64,000 bases of DNA from Desulfovibrio intestinalis (GTDB taxonomy: Bacteria; Desulfobacterota; Desulfovibrionia; Desulfovibrionales; Desulfovibrionaceae). Below, piece by piece: positions 1 to 8,741 of the stretch. Positions within the stretch are counted from its first letter, which is position 1. Each line of letters opens with the position of its first letter. The stretch is taken from positions 16,821 through 80,820 of the forward strand of contig NZ_JACHGO010000010.1 in NCBI RefSeq assembly GCF_014202345.1, in the 5' to 3' direction. The notes beneath the pieces are model-generated. The model was not told the DNA's origin and searched no databases. It saw only the letters and a list, made by a program, of their open reading frames with translations. Made by a program: the position numbers and the translations under genes.

Positions 1-125
1 GGCGGCCTTCATGGCGGGCGTCTGCTCACGCAGCCACCTTGGCATTTCAAAGTTGAAATGCTCTAACCGGAGAGCATTTGCCCCAAGGGTAAGAGAAAGG
101 CCCTTTGACGCAGCCTGCTGAACCC

Positions 126-1061
126 TTAGGGAATATCCCGAAAAGAAGGGGCCGGGGGCCGCCGGGACTGATCTGCCCCGCCGTGAAAGCACATGTGCCT
201 GATGATGCCGTCTACCAGCCCCACCTTGGGAATAACGAATCTGCCCGCGCCGGATCTGGCCGCCACGGTAAGGAATATCTCCAGAGCTGGCACAATGACG
301 TCTGCCCTGTATTCGTTGAGGCGGTACCGGGCCATGCGCTCGGCATAGGGCAGGCTGCGCAGGTCTTCATACAGGGCCTGCAATTCGGCGCGGCTGGTGG
401 CTTTGCCTTCTTTTTTATCCAGAAGCTTCGCGGCCTTGTTGATGTTGCCGCCCGAGGCAATGATCTGGCGTGGCCTGTAGATTTCGGCCATGCGCGCCAG
501 ATGGGCGTCAAGGCGCAGCCACTCTTCTGGCGCCACAACCTTGGCCAGCATGCGCAGGGTGCCCACCTGAAAGGACTGAGCCTCCAGCAGGGTGTTGTTT
601 CTGACGGCGATGATCTCGGTGCTGCCGCCGCCCACATCCACGTAAAGCGCGGTTTCGTCCGAATCAACCCAGCCGGAAAAGACATTGGCCTCAAAAAGAA
701 TTTCTGCCTCTTCAACACCGGATATAATGGAAATTTCCAGCCCGGTGGCCCGCCCCACGCTGTTGATAAGTTCCGGCCCGTTGGCGGCGTCGCGCATGGC
801 GCTGGTGGCGCAGATGCGGTAGTGGTCCACGTCATAGGCCCGCATAAGGTGCACAAAGGCCGTCATGGCCTCCATAAACATGTGCTGTCTGGCATCCGAA
901 ATGCGGCCACTGGTGAAAACATCGGCCCCAAGCCGCACAGGAATACGCAGGTAGGCGTTTTTTTTGACGGATTTATCCGGGCTCAGCCCTGTGACATCAC
1001 TGATAAGACAGCGGATGGCATTGGAACCCACATCCATAGCGGCGACGGTTTGCAGTTTCAT
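126..1061 (-). CDS. ppx: Ppx/GppA family exopolyphosphatase
   Basis: A 311-residue protein of the Ppx/GppA phosphatase family, which hydrolyses inorganic polyphosphate or pppGpp in the cytoplasm. The actin-like ATPase fold is shown by the N-terminal phosphate loop AMDVGSNAIR (Asp10) and the second loop YVDVGGGSTEI in the middle of the chain. It has the short form of about 300 residues, without the C-terminal HD domain of E. coli Ppx. The ATG at 1061 lies one base after the stop of ppk, so the two are almost certainly co-transcribed as a polyphosphate synthesis/degradation pair. The choice between Ppx and GppA cannot be made from sequence alone, but the ppk neighbour favours Ppx. Confidence 0.9.
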   Translation of the reverse strand: MKLQTVAAMDVGSNAIRCLISDVTGLSPDKSVKKNAYLRIPVRLGADVFTSGRISDARQHMFMEAMTAFVHLMRAYDVDHYRICATSAMRDAANGPELINSVGRATGLEISIISGVEEAEILFEANVFSGWVDSDETALYVDVGGGSTEIIAVRNNTLLEAQSFQVGTLRMLAKVVAPEEWLRLDAHLARMAEIYRPRQIIASGGNINKAAKLLDKKEGKATSRAELQALYEDLRSLPYAERMARYRLNEYRADVIVPALEIFLTVAARSGAGRFVIPKVGLVDGIIRHMCFHGGADQSRRPPAPSFRDIP

Positions 1062-1062
1062 C

Positions 1063-3255
1063 CTATTCTCCGCACGAGGCCGAGGCCGGGGCCGTGGTTC
1101 TGGTTGCCTGGGCTGCCGTAACGGTAGCGGCGGAAGGTGCCAGGCGTTCTTTCAGGGAAGAGGCAACAGCCTGCGGTGCGGGTTTGCCGCCGCTGTGCAA
1201 ATGGGCCTTGTGCCGGTAATAGTCGTGCAGCATGATCTGCGACCGGCAGGGAATGGACGCAAGCCCCGCATGGTAGCTGTTGGCACAGGTGTCGGTAAGC
1301 ACGCGGGCCTTGATGTTGTCTGACCACTGGATGGCAAAAATATCCCTGAGGGTCTGGGCCAGTTGCGGGCAGTATACGGGGGCGGCCACTTCAAGCCGTC
1401 TGTCGAGATTCCTGGGCATCCAGTCTGCACTGGAAATAAAGACTTTTTCCTCGTCATTGTTGCAGAAGATGATGATCCGCGCGTGCTCCAGAAACTTGTC
1501 CACAATGCTGATGGCCCAGATGTTGTCGCTCAGGCCCGGCTGCTGGGGTTTGAGACAGCACGCGCCGCGCACGATAAGGCGTACCTCCACTCCGGCCTTG
1601 CCTGCCCTGTAAAGCAGATTAATCATGCTCTCGTCGGTCAGGCTGTTGAGCTTGACATAGATGTAGGCTGGCTTGCCCGCCCGGGCGTTCTTTATTTCCG
1701 CTTCGATAAGCCGTGAAAAAACGCTGCGCATATTGTGCGGAGCCACCACCAGCTCCTTGCTGGTCATAGGTTTGTGCGAGGCCCCAAGAAAATTGAAGAT
1801 GCTGCGCGCGTCTTCGGCAAAGTTCTGGTTGGCGCTCAGCAGGCCAACATCGCTGTAAAGGCGGGCCGTGTCTTCATTAAAATTGCCCGTACCTATGTAT
1901 ACGTAGCCTGTTTTTTTGCGGCCTTCTGTGCGTTCTACCAGCACCAGCTTGCAGTGCACCTTGAGGTCCCTGAGCCCGTGGATGATACGCACCCCCGCCT
2001 GATGCAGGACATCTATGGTCTTGACGTTGCGCTCTTCGTCAAAGCGGGCCATCAGTTCCACAAATACCGTAACCTTTTTGCCGTTCTGGGCCGCGTTGAC
2101 CAGCGCGTTGATAACGCGTGAATGGTCTGCCGTGCGGTAGAGGCTTATGGAAATGTCTGTAACCTTGGGGTCAATGGCTGCCTCGCCAAGAAAATCCACC
2201 ACATGATTGAAGGTGTGGTAGGGAAAGTGCAGCAAGATATCCTTTTTCTTCACCACCTTGAGGATGCTCGAAAAGGGTTTGATGTCAGGGTGTTCCAGCG
2301 GCGGCATGACGCGGTTTTCAAGGTCGGGCCGTACGCGGGGAAAATTCATGAGGCTGCGCATCATATGATAGCGCGCGCCGGGATCAAGTTCGCCGCTCTT
2401 GAGGCTGAGTTTGGAGGCCAGCAGGTTCAGCAGATCCTGCGGCATGGCCTGATCGTAGATGAGGCGCACGGGGCGTCCACGCAGTCTGTGCTCCAGCCCT
2501 TCTTCCATCTTTTCGATGAGGCTTTTGGACACGTCGTCGTCAAGCGTCAGTTCGGCATCGCGCATGACCTTGAAGGTGTATGCCGAAATGGCAGCGTAGT
2601 TGAACATGAAAAAAATATCGTTGAGGCAAAGGCGGATGATGTCGTCCACAAAGATGATGTCGCTGCATCCGGCGGTAGAGGGCATTTCCACAAAGCGCGG
2701 GCACTCGGCGCTGACCGGAATGCGTATGATGGCATAGCGGTTTTTTGTGCCGCTGGCTGGCTGCATTTTAACGGCGTGGTAAATGTGGCTGTCTTGCAAA
2801 AAAGGCAGATTGGCGCTCTTGTTGAGCATGAGGGGAACCAGCTGCGGATTGATGACCTGGGCGAAATAGTCGCGGCAGAATTTTTCCTGCCCGGGCGTGA
2901 GCTGGGTTTCATTGCGCACGCGAATGCCCTGCTCCTGCATGGCGGCAAGGATGCTCTCATACGTTTCGCGAAAGGCGGTCTGCGCTTTGCCCACCTTGCT
3001 GTTGACGCGTTGCAGGGCTTCCTGCGGGCTGAGGCCACCCATAAGCACGATTTTTTTGGGGTCACGGCTGCGTGAAAGACGCGCCAGCGAAGCGACACGC
3101 ACCTTGATGAATTCGTCCTGATTGCTGGAGAAAATTCCAAGAAAGCGCAGCCGCTGCACGAGGGGATTGGACGCATCGCGAGCTTCTTGAAGTATGCGCT
3201 CGTTAAAGCACAACCAGCTCAATTCCCTGTTATTCATCTTGGCACTGTCTTTCAT
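1063..3255 (-). CDS. ppk: Polyphosphate kinase 1
   Basis: Ppk1 transfers the gamma phosphate of ATP reversibly onto polyphosphate. The protein (730 residues) has the N-terminal motif NRELSWLCFNERILQEA and phospholipase-D-like C-terminal domains. The KVHCKL motif carries the histidine that is autophosphorylated in this family. The length is normal (about 690-730). An upstream in-frame TTG exists at 3261, but the ATG at 3255 is preceded by GGAG at eight bases and is preferred. The last ~35 residues are Ala/Thr-rich and probably disordered. It is followed at once by ppx. Confidence 0.95.
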   Translation of the reverse strand: MKDSAKMNNRELSWLCFNERILQEARDASNPLVQRLRFLGIFSSNQDEFIKVRVASLARLSRSRDPKKIVLMGGLSPQEALQRVNSKVGKAQTAFRETYESILAAMQEQGIRVRNETQLTPGQEKFCRDYFAQVINPQLVPLMLNKSANLPFLQDSHIYHAVKMQPASGTKNRYAIIRIPVSAECPRFVEMPSTAGCSDIIFVDDIIRLCLNDIFFMFNYAAISAYTFKVMRDAELTLDDDVSKSLIEKMEEGLEHRLRGRPVRLIYDQAMPQDLLNLLASKLSLKSGELDPGARYHMMRSLMNFPRVRPDLENRVMPPLEHPDIKPFSSILKVVKKKDILLHFPYHTFNHVVDFLGEAAIDPKVTDISISLYRTADHSRVINALVNAAQNGKKVTVFVELMARFDEERNVKTIDVLHQAGVRIIHGLRDLKVHCKLVLVERTEGRKKTGYVYIGTGNFNEDTARLYSDVGLLSANQNFAEDARSIFNFLGASHKPMTSKELVVAPHNMRSVFSRLIEAEIKNARAGKPAYIYVKLNSLTDESMINLLYRAGKAGVEVRLIVRGACCLKPQQPGLSDNIWAISIVDKFLEHARIIIFCNNDEEKVFISSADWMPRNLDRRLEVAAPVYCPQLAQTLRDIFAIQWSDNIKARVLTDTCANSYHAGLASIPCRSQIMLHDYYRHKAHLHSGGKPAPQAVASSLKERLAPSAATVTAAQATRTTAPASASCGE

Positions 3256-3568
3256 GGTCAAAGCTCCAGGCTCCGCGATATGTTATGGTTGCCTGTGCAT
3301 GTACTATTTCTATGTGAAGATCATGTGACAAAAGGAACAGAGCGTGATTTTGATTTTTGCGCGATGGAATATCTGTAGCGGCAGTGTGGGCCGTTAACTG
3401 CAAAAATCCACATGCGTGCTTGCAGTCTTTGCGTAAAAGATCTGTGAAATGCAGGTGATGAGACAAGCATGCGGTGCGGGGTAATGAGTAGTCACGGGTA
3501 GTAGGCGCATTAGTTTTTCAAAGTTACCATGCGCTAATCGTACGCTTATTGAGCACAAGCCAAAACAG
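3256..3568. other. Intergenic region upstream of ppk
   Basis: About 310 bases between ppk and the tonB terminator. They should contain the ppk promoter on the minus strand. Short open frames here have no Shine-Dalgarno sequence or recognisable protein. I see no convincing regulator site. Confidence 0.5.
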
Positions 3569-3592
3569 GAAAGCCCGCGTTTGCGGGCTTTC
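3569..3592 (-). terminator. Intrinsic terminator after tonB
   Basis: A perfect 10-bp stem (GAAAGCCCGC pairing with GCGGGCTTTC) with a GTTT loop. On the minus strand it is followed by a short T-rich stretch. It sits 66 bases beyond the tonB stop and ends the exbB-exbD-tonB operon. Confidence 0.8.
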
Positions 3593-3658
3593 TGTTCTGT
3601 GGCGAGATTTCTGCGGCACTGCCAGTGGCAAGACAGCTGCGGCATATATTCAATGGTG

Positions 3659-4336
3659 TTAGCGTAACTTGAACGCGAAGGGCAGCACGACCAGCGTGTT
3701 TACTGGTTGCCCCTTGAGCTTGCCGGGCGCAAAACGCATATTTCTTGCGGCATTGAGGGCAGCCTCTTCAAAATAGCCGTCCGGCGTGGCGCTGATAACC
3801 TCACAGTTACGGGGCTGGCCGGATGAATCCACCACAAGGCGCACCTTGACGGAACCCTGCACATTCATACGCCGGGCCTTGGTGGGGTATTCAGGCTCAA
3901 CACGCCGGGTAATGCTCGGCCGCTGGTCCAGCGTATCGCTCTCATAGGCGCTGAGGCCGCCTACTGTGCGCGGCTGGGGGCCAGCGGGAGCAGACGGCGG
4001 CGGGGGCGGAGGCGGAGTGGCTGCCTGCTCCTTGGGTACGGGCTTGTCGCTTTTTTTTGGGCTGATCTTTTTTACGTCCGGCTTTGGTGCTTCCAGTTTT
4101 TGTGGCTGCACTTCTGGCTTTTTGGGTTCCGGCGGCGGGGGCGGTGCTGGCGGCTCAACCGCCGCTGGCGGGGGAGGCGTCAGAGCGGGAACCGGGGCAA
4201 ACTCGGCAAGGGCCACGCGGTACACTCTTTCCGCGTTGTTTGGGGCTTCCCTGGCAATAAACACAAAGCCGCCCAGCAGCAGAAAGTGCATGCTCAGGGA
4301 AAAGAAGAGGGTCATGCCACGAGCGCCCACCTTCAT
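3659..4336 (-). CDS. tonB: TonB energy-transducing protein
   Basis: A 225-residue TonB. It has an N-terminal signal-anchor helix at about residues 8-27, a long Pro/Lys/Glu-rich periplasm-spanning section at about 48-125, and a C-terminal TonB domain beginning at YPTKARRMNVQGSVKVRL and ending FAFKLR. It links the ExbB/ExbD proton channel in the inner membrane to outer-membrane receptors, most likely including the receptor at 28600-30810. Its start overlaps the exbD stop by four bases. Proline runs are encoded by G/C-rich codons, which gives a marked local purine/pyrimidine strand skew. Confidence 0.9.
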   Translation of the reverse strand: MKVGARGMTLFFSLSMHFLLLGGFVFIAREAPNNAERVYRVALAEFAPVPALTPPPPAAVEPPAPPPPPEPKKPEVQPQKLEAPKPDVKKISPKKSDKPVPKEQAATPPPPPPPSAPAGPQPRTVGGLSAYESDTLDQRPSITRRVEPEYPTKARRMNVQGSVKVRLVVDSSGQPRNCEVISATPDGYFEEAALNAARNMRFAPGKLKGQPVNTLVVLPFAFKLR

Positions 4337-4800
4337 TGCAGATTGTCCTTTTTGCTGCCGGAAGCCGCTGCCCCGCTGGTTTCCGCGCCGGAGGCGTCGT
4401 CGGGCAAGGATGTGGTCACAAGGCCCACGTCGCTGACGCCCGCACCGCGCACGCGATCCATAACGTGCATGACCATGCCGTACGGAACGTCTTTGTCTGC
4501 GCGCACAAAAAGCTGCCGCCCGGCGTTCTTTACGCGCGTGGTGAGCACTTCGGGCAGGTCGGCCAGCCCGGTTTCATACTCGTCGAGGTAAAGCGCCCCA
4601 TTGGACTTGATGGTGAGGATGATGTGGTCATCTTCGGTAGGTAAAACCTCTGAAGTCTCCACCTTGGGCAGGGCTACATCAAGCCCTTCGGTCATCATCG
4701 GGGCCGTGACCATAAAGATAATCAGCAGCACCAGCATGACGTCCACGAAGGGGGTCACGTTGATATCGGCAACAAAATCGTCGTCTGTGGATGCGGCCAT
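4333..4800 (-). CDS. exbD: ExbD/TolR biopolymer transport protein
   Basis: A 155-residue ExbD/TolR protein. The family signature FVADINVTPFVDVMLVLLII is at the N-terminus, with the transmembrane Asp conserved in the proton channel, followed by a periplasmic domain. A longer frame opens at 4893, but it overlaps exbB by 90 bases and adds 31 residues not found in the family, so the ATG at 4800 is chosen. The start is two bases after the exbB stop. ExbD rather than TolR is preferred because tonB follows and no tolB/pal is present. Confidence 0.9.
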   Translation of the reverse strand: MAASTDDDFVADINVTPFVDVMLVLLIIFMVTAPMMTEGLDVALPKVETSEVLPTEDDHIILTIKSNGALYLDEYETGLADLPEVLTTRVKNAGRQLFVRADKDVPYGMVMHVMDRVRGAGVSDVGLVTTSLPDDASGAETSGAAASGSKKDNLQ

Positions 4801-4802
4801 AA

Positions 4803-5492
4803 TCAGCGCTCCTCGGCAAAGCTGATGCCCTTGCTGTATCCTGGCGCTTCGTGCTGAAGCCGATTGAGCAATTGCCCGGCGTAGTTGATGCACACGCCCT
4901 CAATATATGTCAGCTTTGCACGGAAGATGTTGTAACCGCACACTGCGGGTATGGCCACAAACAGGCCGACCGCCGTGGCAATAAGCGCCTCGGCGATGCC
5001 GGGGGCCACTGTTGCCAGCGAAACGCTTTTCATTTGGGCTATGGCTGTAAAGGAATGCATGATCCCCCACACGGTGCCGAACAGGCCGATGAAGGGAGCC
5101 GTATTGGCTGCGGTGGCCAGCAGCGCCAGCGATGATTTGAGCCGCGCCACTTCTTCGGCAATGGCAAAGTGCAGGGCACGGCGTACGTTGTCGTTGAGCA
5201 GTCTGTCGGTATCGCCCGTGCGTGTGAGGCGGTTATATTCACGTACTGCGCGGCGGGTGATACCGTACAGGGGTGACTGCCTGTCAGCCTCCATCACGGG
5301 CAGGGCCTGACTCAGATTCGCGGCATCGTCAAAGGCCACCAGCCCCTCTTGGGTTCGGCTCTGAGCAGCGCGCAACGTGAACCATTTGCCGCACATATAG
5401 GCCCAACTGGCCACAGACATAAACAACAGCAGCACCAATACACATTTTGAAATAAGTGTAGCCTGCAATACGGCCTCAATCATGGAATTCAC
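4803..5492 (-). CDS. exbB: ExbB/TolQ proton channel protein
   Basis: A 229-residue MotA/TolQ/ExbB protein. It has an N-terminal membrane helix (about residues 12-32), a cytoplasmic loop, and two C-terminal helices including TAPFIGLFGTVWGIMHSF and ATAVGLFVAIPAV, the conserved ExbB/TolQ core. It forms the pentameric inner-membrane channel with ExbD that energises TonB. It is the first gene of the exbB-exbD-tonB operon, whose leader carries a Fur-like palindrome and a long inverted repeat. Confidence 0.9.
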   Translation of the reverse strand: MNSMIEAVLQATLISKCVLVLLLFMSVASWAYMCGKWFTLRAAQSRTQEGLVAFDDAANLSQALPVMEADRQSPLYGITRRAVREYNRLTRTGDTDRLLNDNVRRALHFAIAEEVARLKSSLALLATAANTAPFIGLFGTVWGIMHSFTAIAQMKSVSLATVAPGIAEALIATAVGLFVAIPAVCGYNIFRAKLTYIEGVCINYAGQLLNRLQHEAPGYSKGISFAEER

Positions 5493-5581
5493 TCTTTTCC
5501 CCCTTGCTCAAATTTTGAAATTAAAACAGCGCTGCCTGATTAAGCTCAATAACCTGCCGAATTGATTGAGTCCGAACTGTG

Positions 5582-5653
5582 TATGTTCTCACGTTAATTT
5601 TATACGCATCTAACATTGTTGCTTTTGACGCATAAATTGCGTGTGAGAACATA
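5582..5653. repeat. Long inverted repeat in the exbB leader
   Basis: TATGTTCTCAC (5582-5592) is repeated inverted as GTGAGAACATA (5643-5653). Partly matching inner arms lie between them (TTTATACGCATC against GACGCATAAA). It could form an mRNA leader structure or a spaced operator upstream of exbB. Its function is not known. Confidence 0.5.
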
Positions 5654-5672
5654 GCTTAATCTGACTATTATG

Positions 5673-5695
5673 AAATAGAAATTTAATTTCTATTT
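5673..5695. promoter_or_regulatory. Fur-like palindrome upstream of exbB
   Basis: A perfect 23-base palindrome with 11-base arms (AAATAGAAATT / AATTTCTATTT) around one T. The core AGAAATT-T-AATTTCT has the 7-1-7 layout of Fur boxes. It lies about 180 bases upstream of exbB, whose product energises siderophore uptake. Assignment to Fur is inference from layout, AT-rich sequence and gene context. Confidence 0.55.
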
Positions 5696-5793
5696 TAATT
5701 TGTTCTTGTCATCACGTCAAGATTATTGAGCAGTGTCATTTCTTACTTTGTTCCATAGCGTGACGACGGCATATTTTTTAAGTACTGGTGCAG

Positions 5794-7677
5794 CTACGCA
5801 ACGTCGGCGATCAACTTTCGCTCGTACAGGCGGGCGGCATTGAGCACAACGAGAACGGAACCAGCGTTGTGTACCAGGGCTCCTGTTATGGGGTTGAGCA
5901 GTCCCATGACCGACATGCTGATGGCGACAAAATTTATTGCCATCGACAGGGTAATATTGAATTTGATGGTATTGACAGTGGCATCAGAGAGGCGCTTCAA
6001 GTAGGGGATTTTTGCGATGTCGTCGCCCATCAGCGCGATGTCGGCTGCGTCAATGGCAATATCGCTGCCCATAGAGCCCATTGCCACACCAACATCAGCG
6101 ATTTTCAATGCCGGGGCGTCATTTACGCCATCGCCAATCATGCACACAACATGGCCTTGCTGCTGCAATAGTTTGATATGCTCGACCTTCTGCGCAGGAA
6201 GCAAGTCAGAATAGACAAGGTCAATTCCGGCCTGTTTCGAAAAATAACTGGCAGTTTGTTGATGGTCGCCAGTCAAAAGCACAACACCTGTTCCCATATC
6301 ATGCAGTTTATTTACCATATCTTGCGCACTAGCCCGGAGAGTGTCTGAAAACGCCACTGTTCCCGCGCAGACGCCTTCAAGGGCTATCAAAATTACGGCC
6401 TTGCCCTGCATACGCAGGTCTTTCAAGACGGCAGCGGTTTTTTCATCCACATGCACACCGTTGTCCTGCAAGTAGCCGATGTTCCCGATGAGCGCGTCAG
6501 TGCCGTCAACACTGGCGCTGATGCCCTTGCCGGGTGTCATGATAAAGCCGTCTGCCTTTGACAGAGGAACACTCTTTTCTTTGGCATGAGCCACAATGGC
6601 CTTGCCAAGCGGATGCTCTGACAGCGCCTCCATCGAAGCTGCAAAGTGCAGCAGGCCGTGCGGCGTTTTTTCAGGCAAAAAGGAAATGATATCGCTGACA
6701 GCCAGTGTGCCGTGGGTAAGTGTTCCTGTTTTGTCAAAAGCTATGCGGTCAACCTTGCCCATATTTTCCAGAGCTTCACCGGATTTAATCAAAACCCCCT
6801 GTTTGGTGGCCTGACCAATGGCGGCCATGATGGACGTGGGCGTCGCCAGCGCCAGAGCGCAGGGGCAAAAAACCACAAGAACGGTAACAGCCCGTACGAT
6901 ATCGCTTGTGATGGCGTATGCGCCAACGGCAATAATCATCGCTATGGGAACAAGCCATGCGGCCCATTTGTCCACAATGCGCTGCATGGGCGCTTTGCTG
7001 TTTTCTGCCTCTTGCACCATGCTGACAAGTTTCTGCAAAGAAGAGTCTTCGCCGGTCTTGATGGCTTCAATATCAATTGCCCCGAACCGGTTGATTGTTC
7101 CACTGAAGACGTCGTCTCCCTCAGTTTTATCTACTGGCAGAAACTCTCCGGTCATGGCTGACTGGTCTATGGATGTGTTGCCAGCGCGGATAGTTCCGTC
7201 CACTGGCACAGTTTCACCCGGCAAAACCCGCAACAGATCACCGCAGCGGATTTGCTCAACGGCAACCATTTCTTCACGCATGGTTTCGCCGTGTATCGTA
7301 AGCCTACGGCCCTGTAGGGGCATGAGGCTGATTAATTCCTTTATGCCTTTTTTGGCCTTCTCTACGGTTCTTTCTTCCAAAATGGCGCCGATAGCCATAA
7401 TGAACGCGACCTCTCCGGCGGCAAAAAGTTCACCAATATAAATGCACGCAAACATGGCTATGGAGATAAGCAGAGCGGATGTAATACGGCGTTCAAAAAA
7501 GACGCGGTACAGAGCGAGATAGACTAAAGGAAACCCGCAAATGAAAATCGTAACCCAGGCCGGGTCTAGCGGCACATAAATGTCCCCCAGCAGGATCACA
7601 AGGCTGGCGGCCAGAAAAACGCCCCCCAGTACAGTCATGCGTAGCCCGGACAGGGTATAGAAGAGAGTTTTAAGCAT
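5794..7677 (-). CDS. P1B-type heavy-metal (probably Cu) translocating ATPase
   Basis: A 627-residue P-type ATPase that moves a soft metal ion across the inner membrane. It shows MTGEF (actuator TGE), the intramembrane CPC in VVFCPCALALATP, the phosphorylated Asp in FDKTGTLTHG, the HP motif SEHPLGKAIV and the hinge GDGVNDAPAL. There is no N-terminal HMA domain. The C-terminal helix ends HNAGSVLVVLNAARL, which does not match the classic Cu (P1B-1) or Zn (P1B-2) signatures well. Copper is inferred from the adjacent CsoR gene with the Cu(I) ligand set. It has its own promoter with a CsoR-type operator at 7726-7740. Confidence 0.88.
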   Translation of the reverse strand: MLKTLFYTLSGLRMTVLGGVFLAASLVILLGDIYVPLDPAWVTIFICGFPLVYLALYRVFFERRITSALLISIAMFACIYIGELFAAGEVAFIMAIGAILEERTVEKAKKGIKELISLMPLQGRRLTIHGETMREEMVAVEQIRCGDLLRVLPGETVPVDGTIRAGNTSIDQSAMTGEFLPVDKTEGDDVFSGTINRFGAIDIEAIKTGEDSSLQKLVSMVQEAENSKAPMQRIVDKWAAWLVPIAMIIAVGAYAITSDIVRAVTVLVVFCPCALALATPTSIMAAIGQATKQGVLIKSGEALENMGKVDRIAFDKTGTLTHGTLAVSDIISFLPEKTPHGLLHFAASMEALSEHPLGKAIVAHAKEKSVPLSKADGFIMTPGKGISASVDGTDALIGNIGYLQDNGVHVDEKTAAVLKDLRMQGKAVILIALEGVCAGTVAFSDTLRASAQDMVNKLHDMGTGVVLLTGDHQQTASYFSKQAGIDLVYSDLLPAQKVEHIKLLQQQGHVVCMIGDGVNDAPALKIADVGVAMGSMGSDIAIDAADIALMGDDIAKIPYLKRLSDATVNTIKFNITLSMAINFVAISMSVMGLLNPITGALVHNAGSVLVVLNAARLYERKLIADVA

Positions 7678-7725
7678 GCGTGCGTTTCCTTTTTTGCGGT
7701 AAAAATAGCTTTTTTATATACCATG

Positions 7726-7740
7726 TACCCCTATGGGGTA
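7726..7740. promoter_or_regulatory. CsoR-type operator upstream of the P-type ATPase
   Basis: TACCCCTATGGGGTA, an inverted repeat with TACCCC/GGGGTA arms, the typical G/C-tract CsoR operator. It lies 49 bases before the ATPase start. Confidence 0.75.
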
Positions 7741-7790
7741 TGTGAGGTAGGAGAAAAAATATATGTGGCAGCACCACATATATTGGTAAG

Positions 7791-8066
7791 TCAGACAATT
7801 CTTGAAAACTGCTCAATGGCTGATGTCAGCCGCTTCAATACTTCGGCCTCGTTTCCATTTTTGACGCCGTCCAGAACACAGTGCTGCATATGGCCCTCAA
7901 GCACGACCTGCCCTGTTTTATGCAAAGCAGACTTGACCGCGCCTATCTGGATAAGAACGTCTTCACACGGCTTGTCATTCTCGACCATCTTTATGATGCC
8001 TTTGATCTGGCCTTCAATACGCCGAAGCCGCTTGGTAACAGCGTCGACGTCCATACAGTCTCTCAT
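7791..8066 (-). CDS. csoR: CsoR-family copper-sensing repressor
   Basis: A 91-residue all-helical DUF156 (CsoR/RcnR/FrmR) repressor. Cys34, His59 and Cys63 occupy the positions of the three Cu(I) ligands of CsoR (Cys, His, Cys with HxxxC spacing), which favours copper over nickel (RcnR) or formaldehyde (FrmR). In this family metal binding releases the operator DNA. The gene stands 113 bases upstream of the P-type ATPase on the same strand. Near-identical palindromes lie before both, so it probably controls itself and the ATPase. Confidence 0.88.
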   Translation of the reverse strand: MRDCMDVDAVTKRLRRIEGQIKGIIKMVENDKPCEDVLIQIGAVKSALHKTGQVVLEGHMQHCVLDGVKNGNEAEVLKRLTSAIEQFSRIV

Positions 8067-8090
8067 GCTTCCACCCTCACTTTTACGAAC

Positions 8091-8113
8091 GCTATACCCC
8101 TGTGGGGTATAGC
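8091..8113. promoter_or_regulatory. CsoR-type operator upstream of csoR
   Basis: A perfect inverted repeat with 10-base arms GCTATACCCC / GGGGTATAGC around TGT. It shares the TACCCC-3-GGGGTA core with the site before the ATPase and lies 25 bases upstream of csoR, as expected for autoregulation. Confidence 0.8.
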
Positions 8114-8210
8114 GTCAATAGGTACAACAAATACCTCATTTTGCAACAGCGAGGTATCTTCCCAATTTTCAAAGGTTATTGACAGGAAATGTTGCACCCT
8201 TTATGTTCAT

Positions 8211-8227
8211 AAAATGAAATTCATTTT
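8211..8227. promoter_or_regulatory. Fur-like inverted repeat upstream of pchB
   Basis: AAAATGAA-A-TTCATTTT is a perfect 17-base palindrome. The overlapping 7-1-7 reading TGAAATT-C-ATTTTCA has one mismatch. It is the only AT-rich palindrome I see between the divergent csoR and pchB genes (8067-8417) and lies about 190 bases before pchB. Fur control of salicylate synthesis is inferred. Confidence 0.55.
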
Positions 8228-8417
8228 CATATTTAATCAGGCCGTAAGCGTCAGGCCCCGGATGTTCAGCTCTTCCTTATGCGTGTCATTGGAGAAGAAG
8301 GTGTCCGTTGCCGCGGTACAGTTTGACGGCTCAAAAGACAGAGGAGTGGCGTATTGAAGCTACAGGGCCACCTGCTGCGCTGATTTTGACACTCATGACA
8401 CATAAAAGAGGCAACGC

Positions 8418-8741
8418 ATGAAACTACCTGATGAATGCTGCAATCTTGGGGATATTCGTTGTGAAATTGACCGCCTGGACAGTGAAATTATCAAGCTTCT
8501 CGGCCATCGCCTTGCCTATGTTCTTGCAGCGGCACAGTTTAAGAAAAGTGAAGAAGATATTCCCGCTCCAGAGCGTGTGAAGGCCATGCTGGCGGATCGG
8601 CGAGTCTGGGCCAGGGAAGCAGGCCTTTCTGAAGACTTCATTGAGAACTTATTTGAACAGATAACCAGCTGGTATATTGCAACGCAGATTGAGCACTGGC
8701 AAAAAACGCGCGGCCAGGTCAAAGGCGCCAGTCATGGTTGA
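8418..8741 (+). CDS. pchB: Isochorismate pyruvate lyase (chorismate mutase fold)
   Basis: A 107-residue AroQ-fold protein like PchB, which eliminates pyruvate from isochorismate to give salicylate. The start region RCEIDRLDSEIIKLLGHRLAY is the typical chorismate-mutase-type helix with the active-site Arg and Lys residues spread over helices. The length matches PchB (about 100). AGAGG lies six bases before the ATG. It overlaps pchA by eight bases, as expected for translational coupling. Plain chorismate mutase is the alternative, but the adjoining isochorismate synthase and salicyl-AMP ligase make PchB much more likely. Confidence 0.9.
   Translation: MKLPDECCNLGDIRCEIDRLDSEIIKLLGHRLAYVLAAAQFKKSEEDIPAPERVKAMLADRRVWAREAGLSEDFIENLFEQITSWYIATQIEHWQKTRGQVKGASHG

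Noticed and set aside
1..12. A minus-strand ATG at 12 reading M-K-A-A off the left end
   Set aside because: Only four codons are visible and no ribosome site precedes it; it cannot be judged from this window.
105..1121. Long plus-strand open frame of 338 codons
   Set aside because: It is the antisense shadow of ppx; no ribosome site and no protein-family pattern.
2122..3075. Plus-strand open frame of 317 codons
   Set aside because: Antisense shadow of ppk, His/Gly/Val-rich as expected for a reverse-frame translation of G+C-rich coding DNA.
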